Source of the DNA: DASZKW01 sp035552775
Lineage (GTDB): Bacteria; Actinomycetota; Acidimicrobiia; Acidimicrobiales; Palsa-688
Length of the DNA: 29,650 nucleotides
Reading direction: 5' to 3'
Assembly: GCA_035552775.1 (NCBI GenBank)
Contig: DASZKW010000087.1
Span: 1-29,650 of the forward strand
The notes under the pieces were generated by a model, which worked only from the letters and a program-made list of their open reading frames with translations, searched no databases and was not told where the DNA came from. This document shows, one piece after another, positions 1 through 8,161 of this stretch. Both the position numbers and the translations under genes were made by a program. How positions within the stretch are numbered: the stretch's first letter is position 1; each line of letters begins with the position of its first letter.

Positions 1-2
1 CG

Positions 3-128
3 GCCCACGGCTACTGGCTGGTGGCCTCCGACGGCGGGATCTTCACCTTCGGCGACGGTGCCTTCTACGGCTCCATGGGCGACATCCGGCTGAACCAGCC
101 CGTGGTCGGCATGAGCTCGACCCCATAA
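3..128 (+). CDS. 3' end of Acidimicrobiia-type GYWLVASDGG repeat protein (partial)
   Basis: The open frame runs in from the left edge and ends at TAA (126-128), giving about 41 residues. They contain GYWLVASDGGIFTFGDG, then AFYGSMG, then LNQPVVGMSSTP. This is one repeat unit of a beta-rich module that recurs many times in large exported or surface proteins of Acidimicrobiia, where it is often fused to cell-wall hydrolase or protease domains. That family statement is recalled knowledge. Here only the last repeat is visible, so any catalytic domain lies outside the window. The protein ends directly after the repeat with no anchor. The 112 bases that follow, up to the next gene, show no convincing terminator. 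Confidence 0.75.
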   Translation, partial: AHGYWLVASDGGIFTFGDGAFYGSMGDIRLNQPVVGMSSTP

Positions 129-240
129 AGGCCCGCCCGACAGGGCTCAATCAGGTGGTTGTGCTACGCCCGGCGAGCCCGGCGGCGCCTATCGTTAAAG
201 GACTGCAGCCTGGATTCCCTGGTGACCTCGGAGGCGAAAA

Positions 241-2091
241 GTGTCGAAGAAGACGGACACAGAGAAGTCAGCGGAGAAGCGGAGCGGTTTGCGCTCGCCC
301 GTGTTTTGGGTGGCCCTGTCGATCCCGATGCTGCTGGGCCTATACGCTGGCTTGCTGATCGCCAACCGGCCCACCTCGGCCGGCCACGGGGTCAGCTTCA
401 CCACCTTCGCCCAGGAACTGCAGGGTGGTCGGGTGAACTCGGCCACGCTGCTCGACTACGACAACCGGGTGTTGTTCAAGAGCGCAGGGCGCAACTACTG
501 GGCGTCCCTGCCGACCAACATGGCCACCAACAACGGGTTGTTCCAAGTCGCCCTGGCAAAGCACGTCCCCACGGACGTGGACCAGCAGAGCTTCAAGCAC
601 CTCGTCATGCCGGCGACCTACATGGTGCCGGGGCTGTTGCTCGTCGCCGTGATCATCCTCAGCTACCTGCTCCTGCGACCGGGCAGCGGCACGTTCCTCC
701 AGGCCCGGGCCCGCCGAGCGGCCAGGGGAGAGGCCACGTTCGCCGACGTCGCCGGGCTGGACGAGGCTGTGCTCGAGCTGCAAGAGGTGCGCGAGTACCT
801 GTCCAACCCCGAGCGCTTCGCTCTGCTTGGGGCGGCGGTTCCCCGGGGCATACTCCTTGTCGGACCGCCGGGCACGGGCAAGACCCTCCTCGCCCGGGCG
901 GTGGCCGGCGAGGCGGGTGCCCGGTTTTTCTCCATCTCCGGCGCCGACTTCGTGGAGCTGTACGAAGGGGTCGGGGCCTCGCGGGTGCGGGATCTGTTCC
1001 GCCAGGCCCGAGAATCTGCGCCGGCGATCCTGTTCATCGACGAACTCGACGCCGTCGGCAAGACGAGAAGTGCGCTCACCGCCGTCTCGGGTGAGCGCGA
1101 CCAAACCCTCAATCAGCTCCTGGTGGAGATGGACGGCTTCGAACGGGGCTCAGGCGTGGTCCTGATCGGTGCCACCAACCGGCCCGACGTGCTGGACCCC
1201 GCCATCATCCGACGGGGCCGCTTTGACCGCCAGGTCGTCGTCGAGCCGCCGGACAGGGCCGGTCGGACGGCCATCCTCGCCGTCCACGCCCGAGGCAAGC
1301 CCCTGGACTCTTCAGTCTCCCTCGAGGCGCTCGCTGCCCAGACCGCCGGGTTGACCGGCGCCGACCTGGCCGCACTGCTCAACGAGGCCGCCCTGCTGGC
1401 CGGGCGCCGTGGTGCCAGTGGAATCGGCGAACTCGACTTGGAGGAGGGATTGGACCGGGTGGTGTCGGGCACGATGCGACGGGCCCGGCCCCTCGACGCC
1501 GAGGAGGGCCAGGTGGTGGCCCATCATGAGGCCGGGCACGCCCTGGTGGCATGGGCACTACCGGGCAGCCCGGCGGTGACCAGGGTGTCGATCGTGGCCC
1601 GCGGGCAGAGCCTGGGGCAGGCCTGGCACATGGCCGAGGAGCCCCGAGCCGTGGTCACCAAGAGCCGCCTCGAAGCCCGCCTGGCCGTACTGATGGCCGG
1701 GGCAGCGGCCGAGCAACGGCTCCTGGGCGAGCCCACCAACGGGTCGCGAGACGACTTGGAACGGGCCACCCGACTCGCCCGCCAGATGGTCTGCGAGCTG
1801 GGCATGAGCGACAAGCTCGGCCGGGTGACGCTGACCCGGCACACTGCGGGCTACCTCGGCGAGGACTCGTCCGAGCCTCAGTGCTCGCCCGAGGCCGCGG
1901 CCGAAGTGGACCGCGAGGTGCGTCAACTCCTCGACGTCGCGTTTGGCCGGGCCACCGGCGTGCTTTCTCGAAACGCCGCAATCCTCGACCGCCTGGTCGA
2001 AGCGCTGGTGGAGAAAGAGACGCTGCGCGAGCCGGAGCTCGTCCCCTTCATCACCGCAGTCGCCCGAGCGCCCGCAGCAGTAGTGGACTGA
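241..2091 (+). CDS. ftsH: FtsH-type ATP-dependent zinc metalloprotease
   Basis: A 616-residue membrane-bound AAA protease that would unfold and degrade membrane and regulatory proteins. There is a TM helix at about 20-40, a short extracytoplasmic domain, and a second TM at about 126-146. The AAA module has Walker A GPPGTGKT (208-215), Walker B ILFIDE (263-268) and the second region of homology ATNRPDVLDP (311-320). The M41 protease has HEAGH (429-433) and a likely third zinc ligand at D505 in GSRDD. The length is normal for FtsH. The start is GTG at 241, preceded by GGAGG (230-234) at six bases' spacing. The pore loop reads LYEGVG (240-245) where FtsH usually has a hydrophobic residue in the second position (FVGVG), so this may be a divergent paralogue rather than the main FtsH. 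It converges with rnj across 66 bases. Confidence 0.93.
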   Translation: MSKKTDTEKSAEKRSGLRSPVFWVALSIPMLLGLYAGLLIANRPTSAGHGVSFTTFAQELQGGRVNSATLLDYDNRVLFKSAGRNYWASLPTNMATNNGLFQVALAKHVPTDVDQQSFKHLVMPATYMVPGLLLVAVIILSYLLLRPGSGTFLQARARRAARGEATFADVAGLDEAVLELQEVREYLSNPERFALLGAAVPRGILLVGPPGTGKTLLARAVAGEAGARFFSISGADFVELYEGVGASRVRDLFRQARESAPAILFIDELDAVGKTRSALTAVSGERDQTLNQLLVEMDGFERGSGVVLIGATNRPDVLDPAIIRRGRFDRQVVVEPPDRAGRTAILAVHARGKPLDSSVSLEALAAQTAGLTGADLAALLNEAALLAGRRGASGIGELDLEEGLDRVVSGTMRRARPLDAEEGQVVAHHEAGHALVAWALPGSPAVTRVSIVARGQSLGQAWHMAEEPRAVVTKSRLEARLAVLMAGAAAEQRLLGEPTNGSRDDLERATRLARQMVCELGMSDKLGRVTLTRHTAGYLGEDSSEPQCSPEAAAEVDREVRQLLDVAFGRATGVLSRNAAILDRLVEALVEKETLREPELVPFITAVARAPAAVVD

Positions 2092-2157
2092 TCAAGCCGG
2101 TAAGGCCACGTCGAGACGGTTAGGACCCTGCCGAGTCCCCAGCTGTGGGTCGCTCGA

Positions 2158-3819
2158 TCAGACCTCCATGACCAGGGGGACGATCATGGGCCGGCGGCGG
2201 GTGCGCTCGTTGACGAACCGTCCGAGGGCTCCCCGCGCCCGCCGGCGTAGCGCTTCGACGTCGGTCGTCCCCGAGTCGGCGTGGTCCTCGAGGGCGGCCC
2301 TTACCGCCTGGCGGGCCTCGCCGAGCAACTCCTCGGCCTCGGGGGCGTAGACCCATCCCCTCGTGATTATCTCCGGGCCGGTGAGGACCTCGCCCGTCTT
2401 GGCGTCGACGGTGACGACGAGGACTATCACCCCCTCCTCGGCCAGGACCTTGCGGTCGCGCAGCACGCCGCGGCCGACGTCGCCCACTATGCCGTCCACG
2501 TAGAGGTAGCCGGCGGGCACCTCGCCCACGAAGTCGACGCCACCGTCGGAGATCTGCACCACGTCGCCGTCCTCGGCCAGGAGGACCCTCGCCTCGGGAA
2601 CGCCCATGGCGGTGGCGAGGCGGGCGTGGTGGGTGAGATGGCGGAACTCCCCGTGGACGGGCACGAACGACCACGGCCTGGTGATCGACAGCAGGGTCTT
2701 GAGCTCCTCGCGCCGGGCGTGGCCGCTCACGTGGACCCGGGCCAGGCCGGAGTGCACCACCTCGGCGCCGAGGCGGGTCAGGCCGTCGATGACCTTGCCG
2801 ACGCTCGTCTCGTTGCCGGGGATGGCGTGCGACGACAGCACGACGAGGTCGCCGGGTCCGACCGATATCCAGCGGTTGTCGCCGGCCGCCATGAGCGACA
2901 GGGCTGACATGGGCTCACCCTGCGAGCCGGTGGAGATGATGCACACCCGCCTGGGATCGAGGTCGGCGACCTTCTCGATGTCGACGAGGTGCTTGTCGGC
3001 GATCGACAGGAGTCCCATGGAGCGGGCCAGGGCCACGTTCTTGCCCATGGAGCGGCCGAGGGTGGCGAGGGTACGGCCGGACTTGATGGCGGCGTCGGCG
3101 ATCTGCTGGATCCGGTGGATGTGGCTGGCGAAGCACGCCACTATCACCCGCTTGTCGGGGTGGGCGTTGAACTGGTCGGCGAGGACCTGACCCACGCTGC
3201 GTTCGCTGTCGGTGTGGCCGTCCTCCTCTGCGTTGGTGGAGTCGGAAAGCAATAGGCGGATGCCGTCCCCGGAGGCGATGGCGCCTATCCGGGCCAGGTC
3301 GGTGGCCCGGCCGTCGACGGGGGTCAGGTCGATCTTGAAGTCGCCCGAGTGCAGGATGACGCCCTGGGGGGTGTGGAAGGCGGTGGCGAAGCCGTGGGGC
3401 ACCGAGTGGGTGACGGGGATGAACTCCACGTCGAAGGGCCCGATCCGGCGCCTCTCACCGTCGCTCACCGCGTTGAACGACGTGCGCCCGAGGAGGCCGG
3501 CTTCCTCGATGCGGCTACGGGCCAAGCCGAGGGTGAGCGCGGAGCCGTAGAGGGGGAACGACAGATCCCGGAGCAGGAACGACAGCCCCCCGCAGTGATC
3601 CTCGTGACCGTGGGTGAGGATGCAGCCTTCGACGCGCGAGGCGTTGTCCCTCAGGTAGGTGAAGTCGGGCAGGACCAGGTCGACGCCGGGCATGTCGAGG
3701 TCGGGGAACATGATCCCGCAGTCGAGGACCATGATCCTGCCGTCGACCTCGACGCAGGCGCAGTTGCGGCCGATCTCGCCGAGGCCGCCGAGGAAGACGA
3801 CTTTTACCGGGTCAGCCAT
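2158..3819 (-). CDS. rnj: Ribonuclease J (beta-CASP metallo-beta-lactamase RNase)
   Basis: A 553-residue cytoplasmic RNase with endo- and 5'-3' exonuclease activity, used in mRNA decay and rRNA maturation. The N-terminus has the RNase J signature FLGGLGEIGRN (9-19) and the metal motif HGHEDH (70-75), in which H70, H72, D74 and H75 bind zinc. A beta-CASP domain and a basic C-terminal domain follow. Length is typical. The ATG start lies inside the 3' end of dapA (ATGGCTGA overlap), so the two genes are probably translationally coupled. Adjacency of dapA and rnj is common in actinobacteria. The gene ends at TGA (2160-2158), convergent with the FtsH gene. Confidence 0.95.
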   Translation of the reverse strand: MADPVKVVFLGGLGEIGRNCACVEVDGRIMVLDCGIMFPDLDMPGVDLVLPDFTYLRDNASRVEGCILTHGHEDHCGGLSFLLRDLSFPLYGSALTLGLARSRIEEAGLLGRTSFNAVSDGERRRIGPFDVEFIPVTHSVPHGFATAFHTPQGVILHSGDFKIDLTPVDGRATDLARIGAIASGDGIRLLLSDSTNAEEDGHTDSERSVGQVLADQFNAHPDKRVIVACFASHIHRIQQIADAAIKSGRTLATLGRSMGKNVALARSMGLLSIADKHLVDIEKVADLDPRRVCIISTGSQGEPMSALSLMAAGDNRWISVGPGDLVVLSSHAIPGNETSVGKVIDGLTRLGAEVVHSGLARVHVSGHARREELKTLLSITRPWSFVPVHGEFRHLTHHARLATAMGVPEARVLLAEDGDVVQISDGGVDFVGEVPAGYLYVDGIVGDVGRGVLRDRKVLAEEGVIVLVVTVDAKTGEVLTGPEIITRGWVYAPEAEELLGEARQAVRAALEDHADSGTTDVEALRRRARGALGRFVNERTRRRPMIVPLVMEV

Positions 3820-4696
3820 GCAGTTGGGAAAGAACCTGGCGGGCGCGCTGGTCGAGCCCGTCGGGGGGCGGACCCATCGGCGGCCGGCACTGACCGCCGG
3901 GCAGCCCGAGCACCTTCAACATCGCTTTGGTCGGTACCGGGTTGGGTGCCTCGTCGCTCGACTGGAAGCGGTGGGAGTCGAGGAGGCGGGCGTTGGCCGT
4001 TCGCGCCGCCTCGACGTCGCCCTTCCAGAATGCGGAGACCATGTCCCCCACCTCGGGGGCGGCCCAGTGCGACTCCACCGAGATCACCCCGACGGCTCCG
4101 ACGGCCAGCAGGGGCAGGGTGTCGGAGTCGTTGCCGCTGTAGAGCTCGAACCCCGGCGGGGCGGCGGCGACGAGCGCGGCTGAGCCGGCCGGGTTGGCAG
4201 CGGCGTCCTTGACCCCGACGATGGCACCGTCGGCGACCAGTCGCACGATCGTCGACTCCGCCACCTTGCGCCCGGTGCGCACGGGGATGTCGTAGAGCAC
4301 CACGGGCAGGTCGCTGGCGCCGGCGATGGCGCGGACGTGCGCCTCTATCCCGGCCTGGGACGGGCGGCTGTAGTAAGGCGTCACTGCCAGGATGCCGTCG
4401 ACGCCCGCCGCCGACGCCGCTCGTGTCAGTTTGACGGAGTGAGCCGTGTCGGCCGTGCTGGTGCCGGCGATCACGGGCACGGTGACCGCGGCGCGCACGG
4501 CACGCCAGAGCTCCACTTTCTCCTCGTCCGAGAGCACCGGGCTCTCGCCTGTGGTGCCGGTGACGACGAGCCCGTCGTTGCCACTGTCGACTAGCCAGCG
4601 GGCCAGGGTGGCGGCCCCGTCGAGGTCGAGGCGCCCGTCGGGGTCGAAGGGCGTGGCCATGGCGCACAGCACGGCGCCGAAGCGTCCAGGTCCCAT
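3812..4696 (-). CDS. dapA: 4-hydroxy-tetrahydrodipicolinate synthase
   Basis: A 294-residue class I (Schiff-base) aldolase-type (beta/alpha)8 barrel. It condenses pyruvate with aspartate semialdehyde in the lysine/diaminopimelate pathway. Visible motifs are GTTGES (47-52) for pyruvate binding, the Tyr pair in TPYYSRP (106-112), YDIPVRTG (135-142) with the catalytic proton-relay Tyr135, and GVKDA (161-165) with the Schiff-base Lys163. The length matches the family. Its 3' end overlaps the rnj start by eight bases. No strong Shine-Dalgarno precedes the ATG. Upstream is the inverted-repeat region at the 3' end of the diiron gene, so its promoter would have to lie in or beyond about 4697-4756. 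Confidence 0.95.
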   Translation of the reverse strand: MGPGRFGAVLCAMATPFDPDGRLDLDGAATLARWLVDSGNDGLVVTGTTGESPVLSDEEKVELWRAVRAAVTVPVIAGTSTADTAHSVKLTRAASAAGVDGILAVTPYYSRPSQAGIEAHVRAIAGASDLPVVLYDIPVRTGRKVAESTIVRLVADGAIVGVKDAAANPAGSAALVAAAPPGFELYSGNDSDTLPLLAVGAVGVISVESHWAAPEVGDMVSAFWKGDVEAARTANARLLDSHRFQSSDEAPNPVPTKAMLKVLGLPGGQCRPPMGPPPDGLDQRARQVLSQLHG

Positions 4697-4739
4697 CTGC
4701 GGAGCCTAGCCAACCGCGACGGCGGGTCTCGCCGATCGC

Positions 4740-4784
4740 TACAAAGACGAACGGTGCTACTTCGACAAGTTCATGCCCGGTTGA
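4740..4784 (+). pseudogene. Possible relic of a second diiron-gene 3' end
   Basis: Read on the plus strand, this stretch encodes YKDERCYFDKFMPG and then TGA (4782-4784). It resembles the C-terminal part of the diiron protein encoded on the other strand, but with its own stop. The two copies differ by one Gln/Lys change and one silent change within nine codons. Upstream of 4740 the frame shows no further homology that I can recognise, and dapA begins at 4696 on the other strand. The best reading is a truncated remnant of a paralogue or of a foldback duplication. It is too short to be a gene. Confidence 0.4.
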
Positions 4785-4843
4785 TGCCGTTGACCTGCCG
4801 ATTTGCTGCTCGAGCAGTCGAAGTAGCACCGCTCGTCTTGGTA
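4740..4843. repeat. 27-bp inverted repeat copying the 3' coding end of the diiron gene
   Basis: The arms are 4740-4766 (plus) and 4817-4843 (minus). They match at 25 of 27 positions, around a 50-base centre. The minus arm encodes YQDERCYFD, residues 360-368 of the diiron protein; the plus arm, read in the opposite direction, encodes YKDERCYFD. The diiron gene continues through the loop and stops at a TAG formed by the second arm. In its mRNA this would fold as a nearly perfect stem with one G-U and one C-U pair. It could be a long terminator-like or RNase III-type hairpin, a relic of a duplication, or an assembly artefact. Confidence 0.85.
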
Positions 4844-5920
4844 ACCGGCGACGGCGAAGGCTTCCTGCTCCTCGGGGGTGTCGGTGGTGTGCTCGAAGGC
4901 GATCACCCCGAGATCGGTGAAGCGTTCCCGTAGCCAGCCGCTGTTGGCGTCGAGGAGGCCCAGCTTGGCGCAGTTAGGGACGATCTTGGCGAACAGCAGC
5001 TGCTGGAACAGCTGGCGCTCCGGCGACAGGTTGATGAGCTCGATGGCCTGGGCGACGGGCACGCCGAGGCGCTGCCAGACCTCCTGGGACTGGAGCCTGT
5101 CACGCATGCGCACCGCCGCCTCGTAGGCAAATTCGGCCCTCTCCTCGAGCTCCGATGCGCTCATCTGTGCGTATGCGTCCTTGAGGGCGAGCACCCCGAA
5201 GGCCACGTGGCGTGCCTCGTCGGCCATCACCCGGCGCAGGATCTCCTTCAGGAGCGGCTCGGTGGTGGTGGTGTGCATGAGGCCGAAGGCGGCCAAGGCG
5301 AGACCCTCGACCATGATCTGCATGCCGAGGTAGGTCATGTCCCACCGCCGGTCGGCGATGATGTCGTCGAGCAGGTCCCGCAGGTGGGGGTTGACCGGGT
5401 ACGCACCCCCGAGCTTGGTGTCGAGGTACCTGGAGAAGACCTCGATGTGGCGCGCCTCGTCCATCACCTGGGTGGCGCCGTAGTACTTGGCGTCGATTCC
5501 CGGCGCCGTCTCGACGATGCGGGCCGTGCAGAGCAACGCTCCCTGCTCCCCGTGCAGGAACTGCGAAAGCATCCAGCGTTGTTGCTCCACGCCCAGCCGG
5601 AGCCAGTCGTCGTCATTCCAACTCGAAAACGCCGTCCCCGAAAGGTCAGGCTCCAGGCCGGCCGATCGCATCGACTCCCGGTTGGCGACCGCCACCACCT
5701 CGGGATCGACCTCGGTGTCCCATGGGAGGTCCTTGGCGTTCCACATGGACAGCTTTGCCTTCTCGTACAAGCGGTCGAGCCCGGCCTGGGCTCCCTTGTC
5801 GTAGTGCCACGTGAACAGGGCGTCATAACCGGAGGGGACCCGGTGGTCGCCGGCACCGGGATCCTGGTTGGCGGTGGCGATCCACGCCTGCTCGGTGGGG
5901 CCTGCGCCGACCCTGGTCAT
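4757..5920 (-). CDS. Ferritin-like diiron protein (AurF/R2-like oxygenase family)
   Basis: A 387-residue all-helical protein with a complete diiron ligand set: E125 (GEQGALL), DEARH with E155 and H158, E205 (MVEGLALAAFG), and a second DEARH with E235 and H238. This E, ExxH, E, ExxH order is the ferritin/RNR-R2/AurF pattern, so an O2-activating carboxylate-bridged iron pair is likely. The substrate is unknown. ATG at 5920 is chosen because AGGAGG lies nine bases upstream; an ATG at 5926 is only three bases from it. The C-terminus after YQDERCYFD (about 369-387) is encoded by the loop and second arm of an inverted repeat and looks newly acquired. The gene separates dapB from dapA and has an AT-rich palindromic upstream region. 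Confidence 0.8.
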   Translation of the reverse strand: MTRVGAGPTEQAWIATANQDPGAGDHRVPSGYDALFTWHYDKGAQAGLDRLYEKAKLSMWNAKDLPWDTEVDPEVVAVANRESMRSAGLEPDLSGTAFSSWNDDDWLRLGVEQQRWMLSQFLHGEQGALLCTARIVETAPGIDAKYYGATQVMDEARHIEVFSRYLDTKLGGAYPVNPHLRDLLDDIIADRRWDMTYLGMQIMVEGLALAAFGLMHTTTTEPLLKEILRRVMADEARHVAFGVLALKDAYAQMSASELEERAEFAYEAAVRMRDRLQSQEVWQRLGVPVAQAIELINLSPERQLFQQLLFAKIVPNCAKLGLLDANSGWLRERFTDLGVIAFEHTTDTPEEQEAFAVAGYQDERCYFDCSSSKSAGQRHQPGMNLSK

Positions 5921-5944
5921 GGCCATGCTCCTCCTGTGTTGCCC

Positions 5945-5971
5945 CGGTGAAAATATCACCGTTATCCTAAC
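5945..5971 (-). promoter_or_regulatory. Two abutting palindromes upstream of the diiron gene
   Basis: The AT-rich gap between dapB and the diiron gene holds CGGTGA-AAATA-TCACCG (5945-5961), a perfect six-base inverted repeat. It abuts GTTA-TCC-TAAC (5961-5971). They lie 25 to 51 bases before the diiron start, where a promoter and operator would be expected. The first could also fold as a small hairpin in the transcript. No regulator is encoded nearby, and the -35/-10 elements cannot be assigned confidently. Confidence 0.45.
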
Positions 5972-5985
5972 TCGGGCCCGGTCGC

Positions 5986-6780
5986 TCAGGCACCGAGGAG
6001 CTGGTCGAGCCCCACGGTGAGGCCGGGCCGGCCCGCCACCGCCTTGACGGCTATCACCACGCCGGGCATGAACGACTCCCGGTCGTAGCTGTCGTGGCGG
6101 ATCGTCAGCGTCTGGCCGGCGGCGCCCAGGAGCACCTCGTGGTGGGCGACGAGGCCCCGCAGTCTCACCGAGTGGACGCGGATGCCGGCTGGTCCCACCC
6201 CGCCCCGTGCGCCGGCCAGCACTTCGGATCGCGTCGGGTCCGCCGCCCACTCCCCGGACGCGGCGGCCATGCGCGCCGCCGTGAGCATCGCCGTACCCGA
6301 GGGTGCGTCGACCTTGGCGTCGTGGTGCAGTTCGACGATCTCGGCGCTGTCGAACCAGGGCGCGGCAAGCTCGGCGAAACGCATCATGAGAACCGCACCG
6401 ATGGCAAAGTTCGGGGCCAGAACGCAGTTGGGCGAACCGCTTCGGCCGAAGCGCTCCCCCACCTCGGCCACGTCCGCTTCGCCCAATCCGGTGGTGCCCA
6501 CTACCGCGTGGACGCCGTGGGCCGCGCACCAAGCCAGGTTCGCCATGGCGGCCGCCCGCTCGGTGAAATCCACCGCCACCTCCACGCCGGCCCGCTCCAA
6601 CGCTTCGATGTCGTACGAGAGGGCCAGGCCGCCGGGGAGTGCGGCGGGCGCACCTGGCGCGCCCGGCGGGGAAAGGCGGACGTCGACGGCAGCGGCCAGT
6701 TCCAGATCGGGGTCGGCGTGCACCGCCTGGCACACCGTCCGGCCCATCCTCCCGGCTGCTCCGAGGACCCCGACGCGCAC
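5986..6780 (-). CDS. dapB: 4-hydroxy-tetrahydrodipicolinate reductase
   Basis: A 264-residue NAD(P)H-dependent reductase acting directly after DapA in diaminopimelate/lysine synthesis. The Rossmann motif GAAGRMG is at 7-13. VVGTTGL (93-99) is the nucleotide-side loop. The signature ELHHDAKVDAPSGTA (150-164) contains the catalytic His152/His153 and Lys156 and the substrate-binding SGT. Length is typical. The ATG at 6780 begins directly with the MRVGVLGAAGRMG strand expected for the family. It is 60 bases downstream of the M16 peptidase gene and is separated from dapA by the diiron gene, unlike the compact dapB-dapA arrangements seen elsewhere. Confidence 0.95.
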   Translation of the reverse strand: MRVGVLGAAGRMGRTVCQAVHADPDLELAAAVDVRLSPPGAPGAPAALPGGLALSYDIEALERAGVEVAVDFTERAAAMANLAWCAAHGVHAVVGTTGLGEADVAEVGERFGRSGSPNCVLAPNFAIGAVLMMRFAELAAPWFDSAEIVELHHDAKVDAPSGTAMLTAARMAAASGEWAADPTRSEVLAGARGGVGPAGIRVHSVRLRGLVAHHEVLLGAAGQTLTIRHDSYDRESFMPGVVIAVKAVAGRPGLTVGLDQLLGA

Positions 6781-6840
6781 GGCCCTGACGCTAGTGGGTC
6801 AGCCAGTTACCGTCCCTTTCCCGCGGGGCCGGCGCGGCAG

Positions 6841-8139
6841 TTACAGTCGGTCCCCGGCGGGGCCGGCGCCCGAGCTGGCCGGCGGTGCGAAGTCGCCCTC
6901 TGCGAACGGCCCGATGACGGCGAGGGTCCGGGGGGCGCCGAGCACCCGGGCGGCGACATCACGCACGTCGCCGGTGCTGAGGGCGTCAAGCTTGGCTTCG
7001 ACCTCGGCGATGCTCATCACCCGGCCGTGCACCAGTTGGCCGCTGCCGATGCGGCTCATCCGGGCGGCCGAGTCCTCCAGCCCCAGGGCCGTGGCCCCCC
7101 GCAGGTGGCTGCGGGACGCGTCGAGCTCGGCTGGGGTCGGGCCGTCGGTCGCCATGCGGTCCAACTCGGTACCGATCAGCTCCAACACTTCCCCGGCGCG
7201 TGCCGGCGCGGTGCCGGCGTAGACCGCCAGCGCACCGGATCGCTCGTAGGCGACCCGGTACGAGTAGACCGAGTAGGCCAGTCCTCGCTCCTCGCGAATG
7301 GACTGGAACAACCGGCTCGACATGCCGCCGCCGAGCACGTGGTCGATCACCGACAGGGCATACCTGTCCTCGTCCTCGCGGTCAGGACCGCGCATCCCCA
7401 CCGCCAGGTGGGCCTGCTCGGTGTCGCGACCGACGACCGACACCGGACGGGGGCCGGCAGCGGGCGCGTCCCGGCCCGGCCGGGCGCCGCCGTGACGGCC
7501 GCCCAAGCGGTCCTCCAGCGACGCGACCAAAGTGTCGTGGTCCACGTCGCCGGCGGCGGCCACGACTATGTTGCCGGGCTGGTAGTGGGCGGCGTGAAAG
7601 GCGGCGATGTCGTCGCGGCCCATGGCCTCGATGGACGCGGCGTCCCCCAGCACCTCGCAACCGAGGCGATGCCCGGGGAACATGGCCCCGGCGAGGACGT
7701 CGTGGACCGCATCGGCCGGTTCGTCACCGTGCATCAGGATCTCCTCGAGGATGACCTGGCGCTCGGCGTCGACCTCGTCGGGGCGGAACGCCGGATCCCA
7801 GACGATGTCAGAGAGGATGTCGGTTGCCAGCCGCACGCTGTCGGCCAGCACCCGCACGTAGAACGCGGTGTACTCCTTGGTGGTGAACGCGTTCATGTCG
7901 CCCCCGACGGCGTCCACCGCTTCAGCGATCTGGCGGGCCGATCGCTCCGCCGTTCCCTTGAACAACAGGTGCTCGAGGAAGTGCGAGGCGCCGGCGAGGG
8001 CCCGGTCCTCGTCCACTGACCCGGTACCGACCCAGAACCCGAGCGCCACCGATCGCACGTGGGGCATGCGATCGGTGACGACGGTGAGCCCACTGTCGAG
8101 GTGGGTGGTGGCCACCCCGTCGCCGGGGCCGCCCGTCAT
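6841..8139 (-). CDS. M16-family zinc peptidase (processing-peptidase-like)
   Basis: A 432-residue M16 (pitrilysin/mitochondrial-processing-peptidase-like) protein. It has the inverted zinc motif HFLEH (53-57), the distal glutamate in VILEEI (129-134), the NAFTTKEYTAFY strand (83-94), and the C-terminal half-domain with GGGMSSRLFQSIREERGLAY (from about 294). It resembles the single-chain actinobacterial and Bacillus M16B peptidases usually encoded beside pnp, which is the arrangement here. The physiological substrate is uncertain. ATG 8139 is chosen because the open frame upstream runs into non-homologous sequence; the Shine-Dalgarno is weak. A nested hairpin lies between it and pnp. Confidence 0.9.
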   Translation of the reverse strand: MTGGPGDGVATTHLDSGLTVVTDRMPHVRSVALGFWVGTGSVDEDRALAGASHFLEHLLFKGTAERSARQIAEAVDAVGGDMNAFTTKEYTAFYVRVLADSVRLATDILSDIVWDPAFRPDEVDAERQVILEEILMHGDEPADAVHDVLAGAMFPGHRLGCEVLGDAASIEAMGRDDIAAFHAAHYQPGNIVVAAAGDVDHDTLVASLEDRLGGRHGGARPGRDAPAAGPRPVSVVGRDTEQAHLAVGMRGPDREDEDRYALSVIDHVLGGGMSSRLFQSIREERGLAYSVYSYRVAYERSGALAVYAGTAPARAGEVLELIGTELDRMATDGPTPAELDASRSHLRGATALGLEDSAARMSRIGSGQLVHGRVMSIAEVEAKLDALSTGDVRDVAARVLGAPRTLAVIGPFAEGDFAPPASSGAGPAGDRL

Positions 8140-8161
8140 GGCTGGGCAGCCAGCGAATCCG

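Noticed and set aside
159..1094. 311-residue plus-strand frame overlapping the FtsH gene
   Set aside because: Out-of-frame shadow of the FtsH gene, low complexity and rich in Arg/Gly/Pro.
5921..6733. N-terminal extension of the diiron gene to 6733
   Set aside because: The extension is dapB read in another frame; the Shine-Dalgarno and family N-terminus support the start at 5920.
6094..8019. 641-residue open frame on the plus strand
   Set aside because: It lies antisense to dapB and the M16 gene, has high-GC shadow composition and no recognisable motif.
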